Source: Pseudomonadota bacterium
GTDB taxonomy: Bacteria; Pseudomonadota; Alphaproteobacteria; Rhizobiales; Xanthobacteraceae
Length of the DNA: 64,000 nucleotides
NCBI GenBank assembly: GCA_023387735.1
Contig: JAEWHP010000014.1
Span: forward strand, 1 to 64,000
Direction: 5' to 3'
A program made the position numbers and the translations under genes. The notes beneath the pieces were generated by a model. The model made no database searches, was not told the DNA's origin, and saw only the letters and a list, made by a program, of their open reading frames with translations. Numbering within the stretch: position 1 is the stretch's first letter; the number at the start of each line of letters is the position of its first letter. Of the stretch, positions 33,456 through 42,278 are shown piece by piece.

Positions 33456-33901
33456 TGGCATTCCGCCGCGGGCTGATGGTCCGGCCGCACATTTCCGTTT
33501 CGGGCAATCTCCGGGCGGAACGGCGGCATTCCCGAAATTTGCCGACGTCCAAAGCAATATCGTCTTGGTGGCCGCCGATCAATCCAGATGCCGGTGAACG
33601 GGCACAGGACTGGGTAGCCATCAAATCACATTCAACCAGCTGCCGACCATATGCCCCGGCGGGCGAAAATCGCAGCGTGACCTACCTCACTAGCTGAAAA
33701 AAGCACGGATCGGGCACCTTACGAAGATACCCCTTCCGACCCACCTCGCCCCCGCAAAATGTTGCTCGAATGGTACAGGAACCGAGATTCACTTCGTTAA
33801 CGGGGCCTTAAGCCAGCACGACGCTTTCGGGTTGGCCGCCGTTCATCTAGTTTTTTCCGAGACATTTTTTTGTTTTTCGATTCTTTGTTTGGGGACGAGG
33901 A
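33456..33901. other. divergent intergenic region with a CtrA-type site
   Basis: About 445 bp between the leftward caspase-like gene and the rightward two-barrel outer-membrane gene. It holds the TTAA-N7-TTAA site at 33797-33811 and, just before the rightward gene, a T-rich stretch (33850-33890). No open frame with a plausible start was found. Confidence 0.5.
33797..33811. promoter_or_regulatory. CtrA-type box TTAA-N7-TTAA upstream of the two-barrel OMP gene
   Basis: TTAA-CGGGGCC-TTAA is an exact match to the CtrA consensus core; read on the minus strand it also ends in the preferred C (TTAAC). It lies 90 bp upstream of the ATG of the outer-membrane gene. Assignment to CtrA is by consensus only. 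Confidence 0.5.
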
Positions 33902-35875
33902 ATGAGCGTCTTTTTGAAGTCAGTTCACCGCTCCGGCTTGGTCGCCTGCGCCGGTCTTGTGGGCTTGGTGCTGGCATCGCCCGCTGCCATGGCCCAGACC
34001 ACGACGTTCCAGAACTGCACCACCACGCAGGTCGCGACCCCGACCTTTATCAACAACATCGGCACCCTTGCGATCCCCGCCAGTGCCGCCAGCGCTGCCA
34101 TTTCGGCGGCTATCGGCAACGTCAGCACCGCCTTCCTCACGCAGCAAGGCAGCGCGTTCGTGTCAGCGCCTGCAGATCCCGCACCCGATCAGCCGGGCGG
34201 CGGCGTGTGGGCGCGCGGCGTCGGCGGCCAGGCCAACCTCAGTTCGACGTCGAATTCCGTCGGCATTTCGACCCAGGGCGGCGCCGTCATCAATACCGCG
34301 ACGACCAATTGTAACAACCAGCAGCGCCAGACCTTCGCCGGCGCGCAGGTCGGCGCCGACATTGCCCGCCTCAACTACGCCGGCTGGAATCTCCATCTCG
34401 GAACGACGGCCGGCTATCTCGGCTCGAGGACCACCGACAACGCTGGCTTCGGCAACGATTTCGAAGTCCCCTTCTGGGGTACCTACTTCGTCGCCACCAA
34501 GGGACGCTTCTTCGCCGACGTGATGGTTCGTCAGGAGTTCTACAATATCAACCTGAACAACCCGGGCCTTGCCTTCGCCAACCAGCCGGTCGGGGCACAC
34601 GGCTGGTCGATCTCGGCATCGACGGGCTACAATTTCGACCTGGGCCAGGGCTGGTTCGTCGAACCGTCGGCAGGCTTCATCTATTCGAAGACCTCGGTCG
34701 ACGCTTTCACCGCGCCCGGCGTGTCCGGCCCCAACTTCACCGGCATCACCGGCGTCATTCAGACCGGAGACGTGACGAGCCAGATCGGCCGCGCGTCGGT
34801 GCGCGTCGGCAAGGCCATCGCGACGCCGAACGTCGTCTGGCAGCCGTTTGCTTCGGCCAGCGTCTTCCACGAGTTTGCCGGCGATGTCAGGTCGCAATAC
34901 ACATCCATCAACGGCGAAGTTCTCGGCAGTGCCTTTACGTACAGCCAGGCAACCACGACCTCCCGCGTCGGCACCTATGGCCAGTACTCGCTCGGCCTCG
35001 CAGGGCAGATCGTGAACACGGGCTGGCTCGGCTTCGTGCGTGTCGATTATCGTAACGGCAACAACATCGACGGCTGGACCGGCAATGCCGGCATTCGCTA
35101 CCAGTTCACGCCCGAAACCATCGCGGCCGTCCTGCCGACCAAGGCCCCCAAGTCGCCGATCCCGGTGATCGGGGTGACGAACTGGACCGGCTTCTACGCC
35201 GGCGGTTTCTTCGGCGCAGCCGGCGGCGGCACCGACATTGAATTCCCGGGCTCGCCCCAGGCGAACAACAGCCCCTGGGTGTTCGGGCCGATCGGCGGCA
35301 TCCAGTTGGGCTACAATTACCAGTTCCCCAACAACTGGGTCCTCGGCTTCGAAGGCGACATCGGCGCCGCCAACGTCCACGGCGGGCGCAGCTCCGGCGC
35401 ACAATTTGCCGGTCCCGGCATCACCACGGCCTACTTCGGCCTGCAGGACAAAACCAACTGGATGGCGACGGCGACCGCCCGTGTCGGCTATGCCTGGGGC
35501 CGCACGCTCCTTTACGGCAAGGGTGGTGCAGCGTTCGAAGACAGCCGTGTCAGCGCGACCTGCTTCAATCCGCAGGGTGGCCAGCCGGGTGTCAACAACG
35601 TTTGCACCAACCAGGCAGGCGTCGTGTTTGCGAACGGGGCGGGCTTCGGCACTTCGAGCACCCGCGTCGGCTGGACCATCGGCTACGGCGCCGAATTCGA
35701 CCTCGGCAGGAACTGGTCGGCCAAGGCCGAGTACGACTATCTCTCGTTCGGCCAGCACACGGCGCTGGCGTCCGACGGCACCACGACGATCACCGACCGA
35801 TCCGACATCAGCCAGGTCAAGGTCGGTTTGAACTACCGCTTTGCGCCCGTCACGGCGGTTGTCGCCAGGTATTGA
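33902..35875 (+). CDS. two-barrel outer-membrane protein (autotransporter-type barrel plus Omp25-type barrel)
   Basis: The product has 657 residues. A signal peptide (ending SPAAMAQ, about 31) is followed by a short region with two Cys. Residues about 95-410 look like an autotransporter beta-barrel (WARGVGGQ, FAGAQVGADIA, LHLGTTAGYLG, WSISASTGYNFDLGQGWFVEPSAG, NAGIRYQF). From about residue 427 a second barrel begins with the Omp25 opener NWTGFYAGGFFG and ends VKVGLNYRFAPVTAVVARY. One chain thus carries two complete barrel-type domains. GAGG precedes the ATG. It may be surface-exposed; no passenger protease is present. Confidence 0.82.
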   Translation: MSVFLKSVHRSGLVACAGLVGLVLASPAAMAQTTTFQNCTTTQVATPTFINNIGTLAIPASAASAAISAAIGNVSTAFLTQQGSAFVSAPADPAPDQPGGGVWARGVGGQANLSSTSNSVGISTQGGAVINTATTNCNNQQRQTFAGAQVGADIARLNYAGWNLHLGTTAGYLGSRTTDNAGFGNDFEVPFWGTYFVATKGRFFADVMVRQEFYNINLNNPGLAFANQPVGAHGWSISASTGYNFDLGQGWFVEPSAGFIYSKTSVDAFTAPGVSGPNFTGITGVIQTGDVTSQIGRASVRVGKAIATPNVVWQPFASASVFHEFAGDVRSQYTSINGEVLGSAFTYSQATTTSRVGTYGQYSLGLAGQIVNTGWLGFVRVDYRNGNNIDGWTGNAGIRYQFTPETIAAVLPTKAPKSPIPVIGVTNWTGFYAGGFFGAAGGGTDIEFPGSPQANNSPWVFGPIGGIQLGYNYQFPNNWVLGFEGDIGAANVHGGRSSGAQFAGPGITTAYFGLQDKTNWMATATARVGYAWGRTLLYGKGGAAFEDSRVSATCFNPQGGQPGVNNVCTNQAGVVFANGAGFGTSSTRVGWTIGYGAEFDLGRNWSAKAEYDYLSFGQHTALASDGTTTITDRSDISQVKVGLNYRFAPVTAVVARY

Positions 35876-35914
35876 TATCGGAACGGCCGCCAGGGCCTGG
35901 ACGGATTTGGGGCG

Positions 35915-35952
35915 GAATTGGGCGATCGCATCCGGCGGTCGCCCAATTTCGT
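35915..35952 (+). terminator. probable terminator of the two-barrel OMP gene
   Basis: AATTGGGCGA (35916-35925) pairs with TCGCCCAATT (35939-35948) over 10 bp with a 13-nt loop, followed by TTCGTTT. The large loop makes it weaker than the other terminators in the window. Confidence 0.6.
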
Positions 35953-36055
35953 TTGCCATGCGCGCGGGAAGTCTGGGCGGGCCATCTCGACAAGGCCTGC
36001 CAAGGTGTATAGACGGGCGCGGCGCAATCCGGCGTCAGCATGAGTTCGTTGTCCG

Positions 36056-36835
36056 ATGACCAGCCCCCAGCGATATGACCGGATCGCCTTTGTCGCGAGC
36101 GCGAGCGCCGAGGCGCAAAGCGCATTGGCGCAGCTCACCAAGCTCTATGGCAACCACGAGGCCGACGAGGCCGACGTGGTGGTGGCGCTCGGCGGCGACG
36201 GATTGATGCTGCAGACTCTGCACCGGCACATGCGCTCGGGCAAGCCGATCTACGGCATGCACCGCGGCACCGTCGGCTTCCTGATGAACGAGTTCACCAC
36301 GCACGACCTGCACACGCGGCTGTCGGCGGCGCGGGAGTCCCTGATCAACCCGCTTTTGATGCGCGCCACCGACATCCATGGCGCCGTACACCTGCATCAC
36401 GCCATCAACGAAGTCGCGCTGTTTCGCCAGACCAACCAGGCGGCGCATCTGCGCATTCTGATCGACGAGCACGAGCGCATGCCGGAACTGATCGCCGACG
36501 GCATTCTGGTGGCGACGCCGGCCGGCTCGACCGCCTATAACCTCTCGGCGCAGGGACCGATCCTGCCGATCAACGCGGCGCTGCTGGCGCTTACTCCGAT
36601 CAGCCCGTTTCGCCCGCGGCGCTGGCGTGGCGCCCTGCTCCCCAACACCGCCTTCGTGGTGATCGAGGTGCTCGACAGCGAGAAGCGTCCCGTCGCCGCC
36701 GCGGCCGACCATGACGACGTGCGCGACGTGCAGCGCGTCGAGGTGCTGTCCGACAAGACGATCTCGATGCGGATGCTGTTCGATCCCGGCCACAGCCTGG
36801 AAGAACGCATCCTGCGCGAGCAGTTCGGCTATTAA
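36056..36835 (+). CDS. nadK: NAD kinase
   Basis: The product has 259 residues, cytoplasmic. It phosphorylates NAD to NADP using ATP or polyphosphate. The family motifs are intact: VVVALGGDGLML with GGDG at 46-49, YGMHRGTVGFLMN, and ADGILVATPAGSTAYNLSAQGPILP with the catalytic region near 147-172. Length is typical for alphaproteobacterial NadK. It precedes the receiver/Hpt pair by about 100 bp on the same strand; a shared transcript is possible. Confidence 0.95.
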   Translation: MTSPQRYDRIAFVASASAEAQSALAQLTKLYGNHEADEADVVVALGGDGLMLQTLHRHMRSGKPIYGMHRGTVGFLMNEFTTHDLHTRLSAARESLINPLLMRATDIHGAVHLHHAINEVALFRQTNQAAHLRILIDEHERMPELIADGILVATPAGSTAYNLSAQGPILPINAALLALTPISPFRPRRWRGALLPNTAFVVIEVLDSEKRPVAAAADHDDVRDVQRVEVLSDKTISMRMLFDPGHSLEERILREQFGY

Positions 36836-36937
36836 TTTCGCCGCGCAGACGCGCTCCGCGGCCCGGTTTGCAACCCTTCATTAACTGCCGCCGCGATACG
36901 GTTAACGCCGGGTATACCCGTCCTGGCGGACCGAATC

Positions 36938-37483
36938 ATGTATCGTATCGACTTCAACAAGCTGCGGTTCCTCATCTGCGACGACAATCCGCATATGCGC
37001 CGCATCCTGCGCACGCTGTTGCATTCGTTCGGCGCGCGCGAGGCCTATGAAGCCGAGGATGGCGCCACCGCGCTGGAAATGTACCATCACTACGTGCCCG
37101 ACATCGTCATCACCGACTGGGCGATGCCGATCTTTGACGGCCTCGAACTGGCGCAGATGATCCGGCAGCCGGAATCGAAGGGCAATCCCTACGCGCCGAT
37201 CATCATGCTGACCGGACATTCGGAGAAGCGCCGCGTCACGGTCGCACGCGATGCCGGCGTCACCGAGTTCCTGGCGAAACCGATCTCGGCCAAGGGACTC
37301 TACCAGCGCATCCTCAACGTCGTCGCCAATCCGCGGCCCTTCATCAAGACCAAGACCTATTTCGGCCCCGACCGCCGGCGCAACACCAACAACGCCTATA
37401 TCGGACCCGAACGCCGCGTCGGCGGCGAGATGGAAGTCCTGCAACAGCCGTCGCTGCTCGACAAGGCACGGACCAACGTTTAG
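36938..37483 (+). CDS. single-domain response regulator (CheY-like) with C-terminal extension
   Basis: The product has 181 residues. The receiver domain (about 10-130) contains the acidic pair D15-D16, the phosphoacceptor D60 (IVITDWAMP), T92 (MLTGHS) and K114 (FLAKPIS). After it a 50-residue extension (PDRRRNTNNAYIGPERRVGGE) rich in Arg/Asn replaces any output domain. It forms an operon with the Hpt gene 21 bp downstream, so it is probably part of a phosphorelay. No histidine kinase is encoded nearby. Confidence 0.9.
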   Translation: MYRIDFNKLRFLICDDNPHMRRILRTLLHSFGAREAYEAEDGATALEMYHHYVPDIVITDWAMPIFDGLELAQMIRQPESKGNPYAPIIMLTGHSEKRRVTVARDAGVTEFLAKPISAKGLYQRILNVVANPRPFIKTKTYFGPDRRRNTNNAYIGPERRVGGEMEVLQQPSLLDKARTNV

Positions 37484-37504
37484 CGCCGGCCTGGAGAAAT
37501 CATC

Positions 37505-38083
37505 ATGGCGAAAGAAAAGCCCGGGCCACTGCAGATCAAGTCGTTTGCCGATCATCACGTCATCACGCAGCCCAACCCGCTGCGCAAGGTGCTGATGCGC
37601 GTCCCCGAATCCGATCTAGACGATCCCGTTGCGCGTGCGGAGAAGGCGCTGGCTGATCTCTCCGGCGAGTTCAAGAACTGGATGACCATCGAGGCCGACC
37701 GGCTCTCGGCGGCCCATGCGGCCGTTCTCAGCGAAGGCTTCACCAGCGAAACCCGCGAAGAGCTGTTTCGCGCCGCCCATGACATCAAGGGCGATGCCGC
37801 GACCTTCGGCTTCCCTTCCGCCGGTGCGGCCGCCGAAAGCCTGTGCCGTATCATCGAACACGCGCCCGACCTCGACCAAGTTCCTCAGGAACTGATCGCC
37901 CATCACATCAATGCCATCCAGGCGATCGTGCGCGAACGCACCAAGCTCGACACCGCGGTGATGGCGAGCGCCCTGAGCAAGCAGTTGCGCGGTGTCGCCG
38001 ACGAATTCCTGGTCAAGGTCAACCGCGACCGGCCCGAGCATCTCGAAGCCATCCTGGCGCCGAGCATCGTGCCCGCGGAATAA
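37505..38083 (+). CDS. Hpt (histidine phosphotransfer) domain protein
   Basis: The product has 192 residues. A helical bundle (about 45-170) contains FRAAH92DIKGDAATFGFP, the Hpt signature with phosphorylatable His92. N- and C-terminal tails are unremarkable. GGAGAAATC precedes the ATG. It is encoded directly after the receiver, so it likely shuttles phosphate to or from that receiver (inference); the kinase is elsewhere in the genome. Confidence 0.88.
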   Translation: MAKEKPGPLQIKSFADHHVITQPNPLRKVLMRVPESDLDDPVARAEKALADLSGEFKNWMTIEADRLSAAHAAVLSEGFTSETREELFRAAHDIKGDAATFGFPSAGAAAESLCRIIEHAPDLDQVPQELIAHHINAIQAIVRERTKLDTAVMASALSKQLRGVADEFLVKVNRDRPEHLEAILAPSIVPAE

Positions 38084-38170
38084 GCGTAGCCGTCTCCACG
38101 CGTCGTCCCGGCGAACGCCTGGCGAACGCCGGGACTCATGCGCCGCGGCCTATCCTCTTGAGCAAATAAT

Positions 38171-38250
38171 GTAGGGTGGGCAAAGCGCCGCGTGCCCACC
38201 ATCACGACCGCGCACTGCATGGTGGGCACGCTTCGCTTTGCCCACCCTAC
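38171..38250. repeat. 80-bp inverted repeat (GTAGGGTGGGCAAAGCG ... CGCTTTGCCCACCCTAC)
   Basis: The arms GTAGGGTGGGCAAAGCG (38171-) and CTTTGCCCACCCTAC (-38250) are inverted copies, with an inner pair GCGTGCCCACC / GGTGGGCACGC. It sits between the convergent Hpt and DUF2336 genes and differs from the 2837-type repeat. It probably belongs to a second interspersed family in this genome. Confidence 0.8.
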
Positions 38251-38261
38251 AAAATCAGAAC

Positions 38262-39437
38262 TTATGCCGCGATCAGATCGCGCACCGGCGGGACGAACGC
38301 CTCGTCGGCGACCAGTTCCTCGCAGAATGCGCGGGCTTCGTCGCGCGCGGATTCGGTTGCGAAGCGTCGCAACAGGATCAGGAGCGGCTCGGCCGCCTGG
38401 CGATCGGTCGCGCAATGCGTCAGCACGCGTTCGACCATGCGCCGGCGCAGGCTTGCAGCACCTCCGAGCGTATCGACAAAGCCGGCCTCCTGGCTGACCT
38501 CGAGCGCGACACGGAAGGCGCCGAAGGTCGACTCCGGGAAACCTGCACGGATCAGGAGCGCCTGCACGCTGGCGCCGCCGCGATCGTGCAGCAGCGCCGT
38601 GACGCGGGCGAGCGGCAGGTCCGCGAGTTCGGCGAGCGATGACTCGAACAGGTCGAGATTGCCCGACAGCAGCGCGCGCAGGATCAGGCCCGCGGTCAGC
38701 TGTCCGGTGGCGCGCAAATGCTGCACCAGGCCCTGCATGTCGTCGCCGCGGGAGAACGCCGCGATATTCACGGCCGAGCGCTCGCGCGCCTCATCGGCAA
38801 GCCGGCCTGCCCGGTCGGCGCTCAGCCAGTTTCGCGCTACCGCGAATTGCGTCAGCGTATCGGCAAGTTTTGCGACCAGCGCCGCGCGCGTGGCGGCCGG
38901 CAACCCTTCCAGAACCAGCAACGCTTCACGGATCGCAGCAAGATGGCCGTGACGTTCTACGATGCGATCCCATGAAAACGGCGCCAGTTCGGCGTGGGCA
39001 TTTTCGATCAGTTCGAGCGCTGCGGCGGCCGAGCCGACTTCGGCAATGGCGGCGGAGACCGACGGCGGCAGATTGATGCGGCGGGCAATGGCGCACTGGA
39101 CGTCGCTGGTGCCGGTCGCCACGATGTCGACGAGGTCGGCATCGATCAGGAGCGGCGAATGTTCGAGAACCGGCAGCGCGATCGAGGGCTGGTCGAGCGA
39201 GAGCGCCTGCACGATCGCCGCCGGCGCTTCCGCGCTGCGCGCGAACACTTCCGCCATGGCCTGGCGAACCAGCGGCGAAGGATCGTCGAGCAGCATCAGC
39301 AGCGCGCCTTCGGCAGCGGTGCGATCCTCCTCGGTGAGATCCGAGATCAACCAGGCCCGCGCCAATGCCCGGGTCGCTTCTGCCCGCTCGCCTGCCGGAG
39401 CGGTACGAATCCAACTTATGAACTGCCGAACGATCAT
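38262..39437 (-). CDS. DUF2336 domain protein
   Basis: The product has 391 residues with ATG 39437 (MIVRQFISWIRTAPAGER); ATG 39488 would add 17 residues. The sequence is all-helical and repetitive in the HEAT-like manner (DDPSPLVRQAMAEVFARSAEAPAAIVQAL; TGTSDVQCAIARRINLPPSVSAAIAE), as in DUF2336, an alphaproteobacterial family that lacks an assigned function and is often found near signalling genes. It is convergent with the receiver/Hpt operon, with an inverted repeat between. Two degenerate CtrA-like sites lie upstream of it. Confidence 0.85.
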   Translation of the reverse strand: MIVRQFISWIRTAPAGERAEATRALARAWLISDLTEEDRTAAEGALLMLLDDPSPLVRQAMAEVFARSAEAPAAIVQALSLDQPSIALPVLEHSPLLIDADLVDIVATGTSDVQCAIARRINLPPSVSAAIAEVGSAAAALELIENAHAELAPFSWDRIVERHGHLAAIREALLVLEGLPAATRAALVAKLADTLTQFAVARNWLSADRAGRLADEARERSAVNIAAFSRGDDMQGLVQHLRATGQLTAGLILRALLSGNLDLFESSLAELADLPLARVTALLHDRGGASVQALLIRAGFPESTFGAFRVALEVSQEAGFVDTLGGAASLRRRMVERVLTHCATDRQAAEPLLILLRRFATESARDEARAFCEELVADEAFVPPVRDLIAA

Positions 39438-39507
39438 GGTCTGGCTTACGCAACGTTTGAAGACACCGTGACGCGGTGCCACTGTCATACAAAATAAACC
39501 ATGACGC

Positions 39508-39559
39508 TTAACAAAGGGTTCACCATAAACGGCTGGTTTGATTGACGTTTTGTTAAGGG
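39508..39559. promoter_or_regulatory. two degenerate CtrA-like sites upstream of the DUF2336 gene
   Basis: TTAA-CAAAGGG-TTCA at 39508-39522 and TTGA-CGTTTTG-TTAAG further downstream (about 39543-39558) each differ from TTAA-N7-TTAA by one base. They lie 70-120 bp upstream of ATG 39437 on the minus strand. Confidence 0.3.
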
Positions 39560-39604
39560 TGCGGAGATCGGTGTTGCGCGCGACGGGCAGAGCCGTTCGG
39601 AGGC

Positions 39605-40675
39605 TTAGCCGCTGAACGTGCCGAAACGGTCGCTGAACAGATCAAGGCGGCCGGGCGCGCGGACTTCCGGCGTGGTCGAGCCGATCGAAGTCACTGACGC
39701 CACCGACGTCGTCGGCGCAACCGGGTTTGCTGGCGCAACCGGGTTAGCTGGCGCAACCGAAGTCAGCGACGAACCCCTGCCCCACAATTCCTGAATCGCG
39801 GGCGAGATCGGCTCCCTGCGTTCGCCGGCCTGAAACAGCGAGCGGAAGGTCGGCTCGAACTGCGCTGAAGCCGATTGCGACGTCGTCGCCACCGGCGTCA
39901 CCGCGCGCTGCTCCGGGAAGCTCGAAAGATAGGCCGCGTTGTCGATCGCCGTCGTCGCCGGTGCGGCGCCCGCAACCGTGACGCGCCGCGCCAGATCGCC
40001 GCCTGCGGCCGCCATCACGGTGCGCGTCACCGGCGAATTGGCGGCGCTTTCGTAGCGCGCATTCAGCACTGAATAAACCTGGGAAACGCTGCGCGGCTGG
40101 CCTGCGCGATCGTAGAAGATCGACTGGTTGGCCGCCGCGGCCTGCGGAAACATCCGCACCGCGGACGCGTTCGGATTGTCTTCGGCGTTCTGGATCAGCT
40201 TGCCGGCGCCGCCGACGCCCATGAAATGCGCCATGTACAATTCGGCGTCGGTCGGGCGGCGGCCGATCTTGCCGGTCAGCTTGAAACTGTTCGATTGCGT
40301 CAGCACCGCCGCCATCGACGATGCGGCATCCGGATCGTCGCGCAGCCGCATGATCGCGGCGCGTGCCGTGGGATCGCTGACCGAGTAGCTGCCGGAAGGA
40401 TCCCTGGTGATGGCGTCGGCATATTTGCCGTAGCCGAGATGGGCGCCGGCCTCCTTCACCGTGCCGAGCCAGGTCTGGTCGATGAACTGAAACAGCCCGC
40501 GCGCCGACGACGTCGTTGCCGCCGCCTTCGGGTTGAAGTTGGATTCCATCTTGGCGGTGGCGAGCAGGTATTCGAAGCTGGCGCCGGTGGTGGACGCGGC
40601 CTGCCGGATCGAGCCCGCGATCTTCATCCGCGAGGGATCGACACCTGCCGTGGCGTTCGTTGCGTCGACCGACAT
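39605..40675 (-). CDS. SLT-domain lytic transglycosylase
   Basis: The product has 356 residues. The SLT domain (about 20-200) has the catalytic Glu44 in ATAKMESNFNP, then SSARGLFQFIDQTWLGTV and the GKIGRRPTDAELYMAHFMG segment typical of flagellar or secretion-associated transglycosylases. There is no clear signal peptide, as in several such enzymes. The C-terminal third is Pro/Thr/Val-rich with a duplicated APANPV unit (APANPVAPANPV), coded by 18-bp tandem copies. It is preceded by an exact CtrA-type box. It cleaves peptidoglycan between MurNAc and GlcNAc. Confidence 0.85.
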   Translation of the reverse strand: MSVDATNATAGVDPSRMKIAGSIRQAASTTGASFEYLLATAKMESNFNPKAAATTSSARGLFQFIDQTWLGTVKEAGAHLGYGKYADAITRDPSGSYSVSDPTARAAIMRLRDDPDAASSMAAVLTQSNSFKLTGKIGRRPTDAELYMAHFMGVGGAGKLIQNAEDNPNASAVRMFPQAAAANQSIFYDRAGQPRSVSQVYSVLNARYESAANSPVTRTVMAAAGGDLARRVTVAGAAPATTAIDNAAYLSSFPEQRAVTPVATTSQSASAQFEPTFRSLFQAGERREPISPAIQELWGRGSSLTSVAPANPVAPANPVAPTTSVASVTSIGSTTPEVRAPGRLDLFSDRFGTFSG

Positions 40676-40770
40676 GTCTCTGGTGCCCCGCTCCTCGCGA
40701 AACGACCGCGCGGCCTCTCAAGGTGCTGACTATCAGCACCTGCATGCGGCCGAGACTGCCGCGATCATGG

Positions 40771-40785
40771 TTAATGCGGGGTTAA
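40771..40785. promoter_or_regulatory. CtrA-type box TTAA-N7-TTAA upstream of the transglycosylase
   Basis: TTAA-TGCGGGG-TTAA on the plus strand reads TTAA-CCCCGCA-TTAAC on the minus strand, the full CtrA consensus in the direction of the transglycosylase gene, about 95 bp upstream of its ATG. Confidence 0.5.
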
Positions 40786-40797
40786 GGGTTCTGCCGC

Positions 40798-40876
40798 GTC
40801 ATTCCGGGGCGCGCGCATGCGCGAACCCGGAATTTCGAGATTCCGGGTTCAGCCCTGCGGGCTGCCCCGGAATGAC
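40798..40876. repeat. interspersed palindromic repeat, copy 3
   Basis: The unit begins GTCATTCCGGGGCGCGCG and ends GCCCCGGAATGAC with the centre CCGGAATTTCGAGATTCCGG. It lies 4 bp beyond the stop of hisI, so it probably ends up in that transcript. Confidence 0.85.
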
Positions 40877-40880
40877 GGAG

Positions 40881-41309
40881 TCATTTGCGGTAAACGCTCG
40901 CCGGATCGAACTGCCGCTCCGCATCCACGAACGACAGCCGCGCGCCGCCATCGGCCGCATCGACCTTGCGGTAGAAGCAGGAACGCCGGCCGGTGTGGCA
41001 GGCGGCCCCCACTTGCTCGACCCGGATCCAGACCGCGTCCTGGTCGCAATCCATGCGCATCTCGACCACGCGCTGGGTCTGACCCGACGTCTCACCCTTT
41101 CGCCATAACGCGTTGCGCGACCGGCTGAAGTACCAGGCATCGCCGCTTGCAATCGTCCTGCGCAGTGCCTCGTCGTTCATGTGCGCGACCATCAGCACGT
41201 CGCCGGTGGCGGCGTCGGTCGCCACGCACGTCACGAGCCCGGACGCGTCGAACTTGGGCTGGAAATCCAGCCCTTCTTCGCGGTGGTGGTCATGCTTTGA
41301 AACGGACAT
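40881..41309 (-). CDS. hisI: phosphoribosyl-AMP cyclohydrolase
   Basis: The product has 142 residues. HisI opens the ring of phosphoribosyl-AMP in histidine biosynthesis. The family signature runs VLMVAHMNDEALRRTI, then AWYFSRSRNALWRKGETSG, then MRMDCDQDAVWIRVEQVGAACHTGRRSCFYR, in which DCDQD supplies Mg ligands and the two Cys (about 104, 111) with Cys in MRMDC bind Zn. The stand-alone form (no HisE fusion) is usual here. It follows folE by 17 bp on the same strand. Confidence 0.95.
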   Translation of the reverse strand: MSVSKHDHHREEGLDFQPKFDASGLVTCVATDAATGDVLMVAHMNDEALRRTIASGDAWYFSRSRNALWRKGETSGQTQRVVEMRMDCDQDAVWIRVEQVGAACHTGRRSCFYRKVDAADGGARLSFVDAERQFDPASVYRK

Positions 41310-41326
41310 TCAAGGAGGCCGCGAGG

Positions 41327-42049
41327 TTACCGGCTCAGCCCTCGCACCAGGGACAGGAAACGCTGCTGCTCCGCCGGGTTGTCGCGGAACATGCCGGTGA
41401 AGCGGCTGGTGAACGTCGTTGCGCCATGCTTGGCGACGCCACGCACCGACATGCAGGTATGCTCCGCCTCGATCAGGATCGCAACGCCGCGCGGCTTGAG
41501 CACCTCGTCGATGGCGGCTGCGATCTGCGCGGTGAGATGTTCCTGGGTCTGCAGGCGCCGGGCAAAGATGTCGGTGAGCCGCGCCAGCTTCGACAGTCCC
41601 ACCACCCGCTCGACCGGCGTATAGGCGATGTGGGCCCTGCCGTAGAACGGCATCATGTGGTGCTCGCACTGCGAGGTGAATTCGATGTCGCGGATCAGCA
41701 CGAAATCGTCGTAGCCGGCGGTCTCGCCGAAGGTCCGGTCGAGCACCTCGGCCGGGCACTGGTGGTAGCCCTGATACAGTTCGTCGAACGCCTCGACCAC
41801 CCGGCGGGGGGTATCCATCAGGCCCTCGCGATCAGGGTTCTCGCCGATATAGCTCAGCAGGGTGTGCACAGCCGCCTCGGCCTCGGCGCGCGACGGGCGC
41901 GGCAGGTCGGCACGGACGGCAGCTGCCAGGAATTCGGCAGGATCCAGTTCGGCCGGGCGGGTTTCCGGCACCACATCGGGCGATTTGACGTCGGAAGGCT
42001 TGGAGTCAGAAGACTTGCCGGTCCGGAGGGTTTTGATCAATGCGTCCAT
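41327..42049 (-). CDS. folE: GTP cyclohydrolase I
   Basis: The product has 240 residues. It converts GTP to dihydroneopterin triphosphate, the first step of folate and pterin synthesis. An alphaproteobacterial N-terminal extension (about 1-60) is followed by the core: GLMDTPRRVVEAFDELY, IEFTSQCEHHMMPFYGRAHIAYTP (Zn ligands Cys and His) and RLQTQEHLTAQIAAAIDEVL, ending with the Cys of EAEHTCMSVRG. Divergent from the NifU-like gene; folE-hisI next to a NifU-like gene is a conserved rhizobial arrangement. Confidence 0.96.
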   Translation of the reverse strand: MDALIKTLRTGKSSDSKPSDVKSPDVVPETRPAELDPAEFLAAAVRADLPRPSRAEAEAAVHTLLSYIGENPDREGLMDTPRRVVEAFDELYQGYHQCPAEVLDRTFGETAGYDDFVLIRDIEFTSQCEHHMMPFYGRAHIAYTPVERVVGLSKLARLTDIFARRLQTQEHLTAQIAAAIDEVLKPRGVAILIEAEHTCMSVRGVAKHGATTFTSRFTGMFRDNPAEQQRFLSLVRGLSR

Positions 42050-42278
42050 GTCTTCTCCGTTCGACCGGTCCGAAAGACCGGAGTGTCACCGGGCAGACGG
42101 GGGCGAATTTACCGCCGGACGCCTGAATCCCATTACAAGTACGATAAAAGCCGAACTGGTTTCCATTCCGGCCCCGGGAAATCAGCCGGGCTGTTTTTCC
42201 GCCGTTCCTGTTCATATATAGGACGATGAAACCCAGCCGCCAAGGGCGCTCGCACCGCCGAGCCCGGGACCCTGCTCT

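Noticed and set aside
34163..35959. A 598-codon open frame opposite the two-barrel outer-membrane gene
   Set aside because: The plus-strand gene has a signal peptide and barrel domains; the reverse frame looks like a composition artefact.
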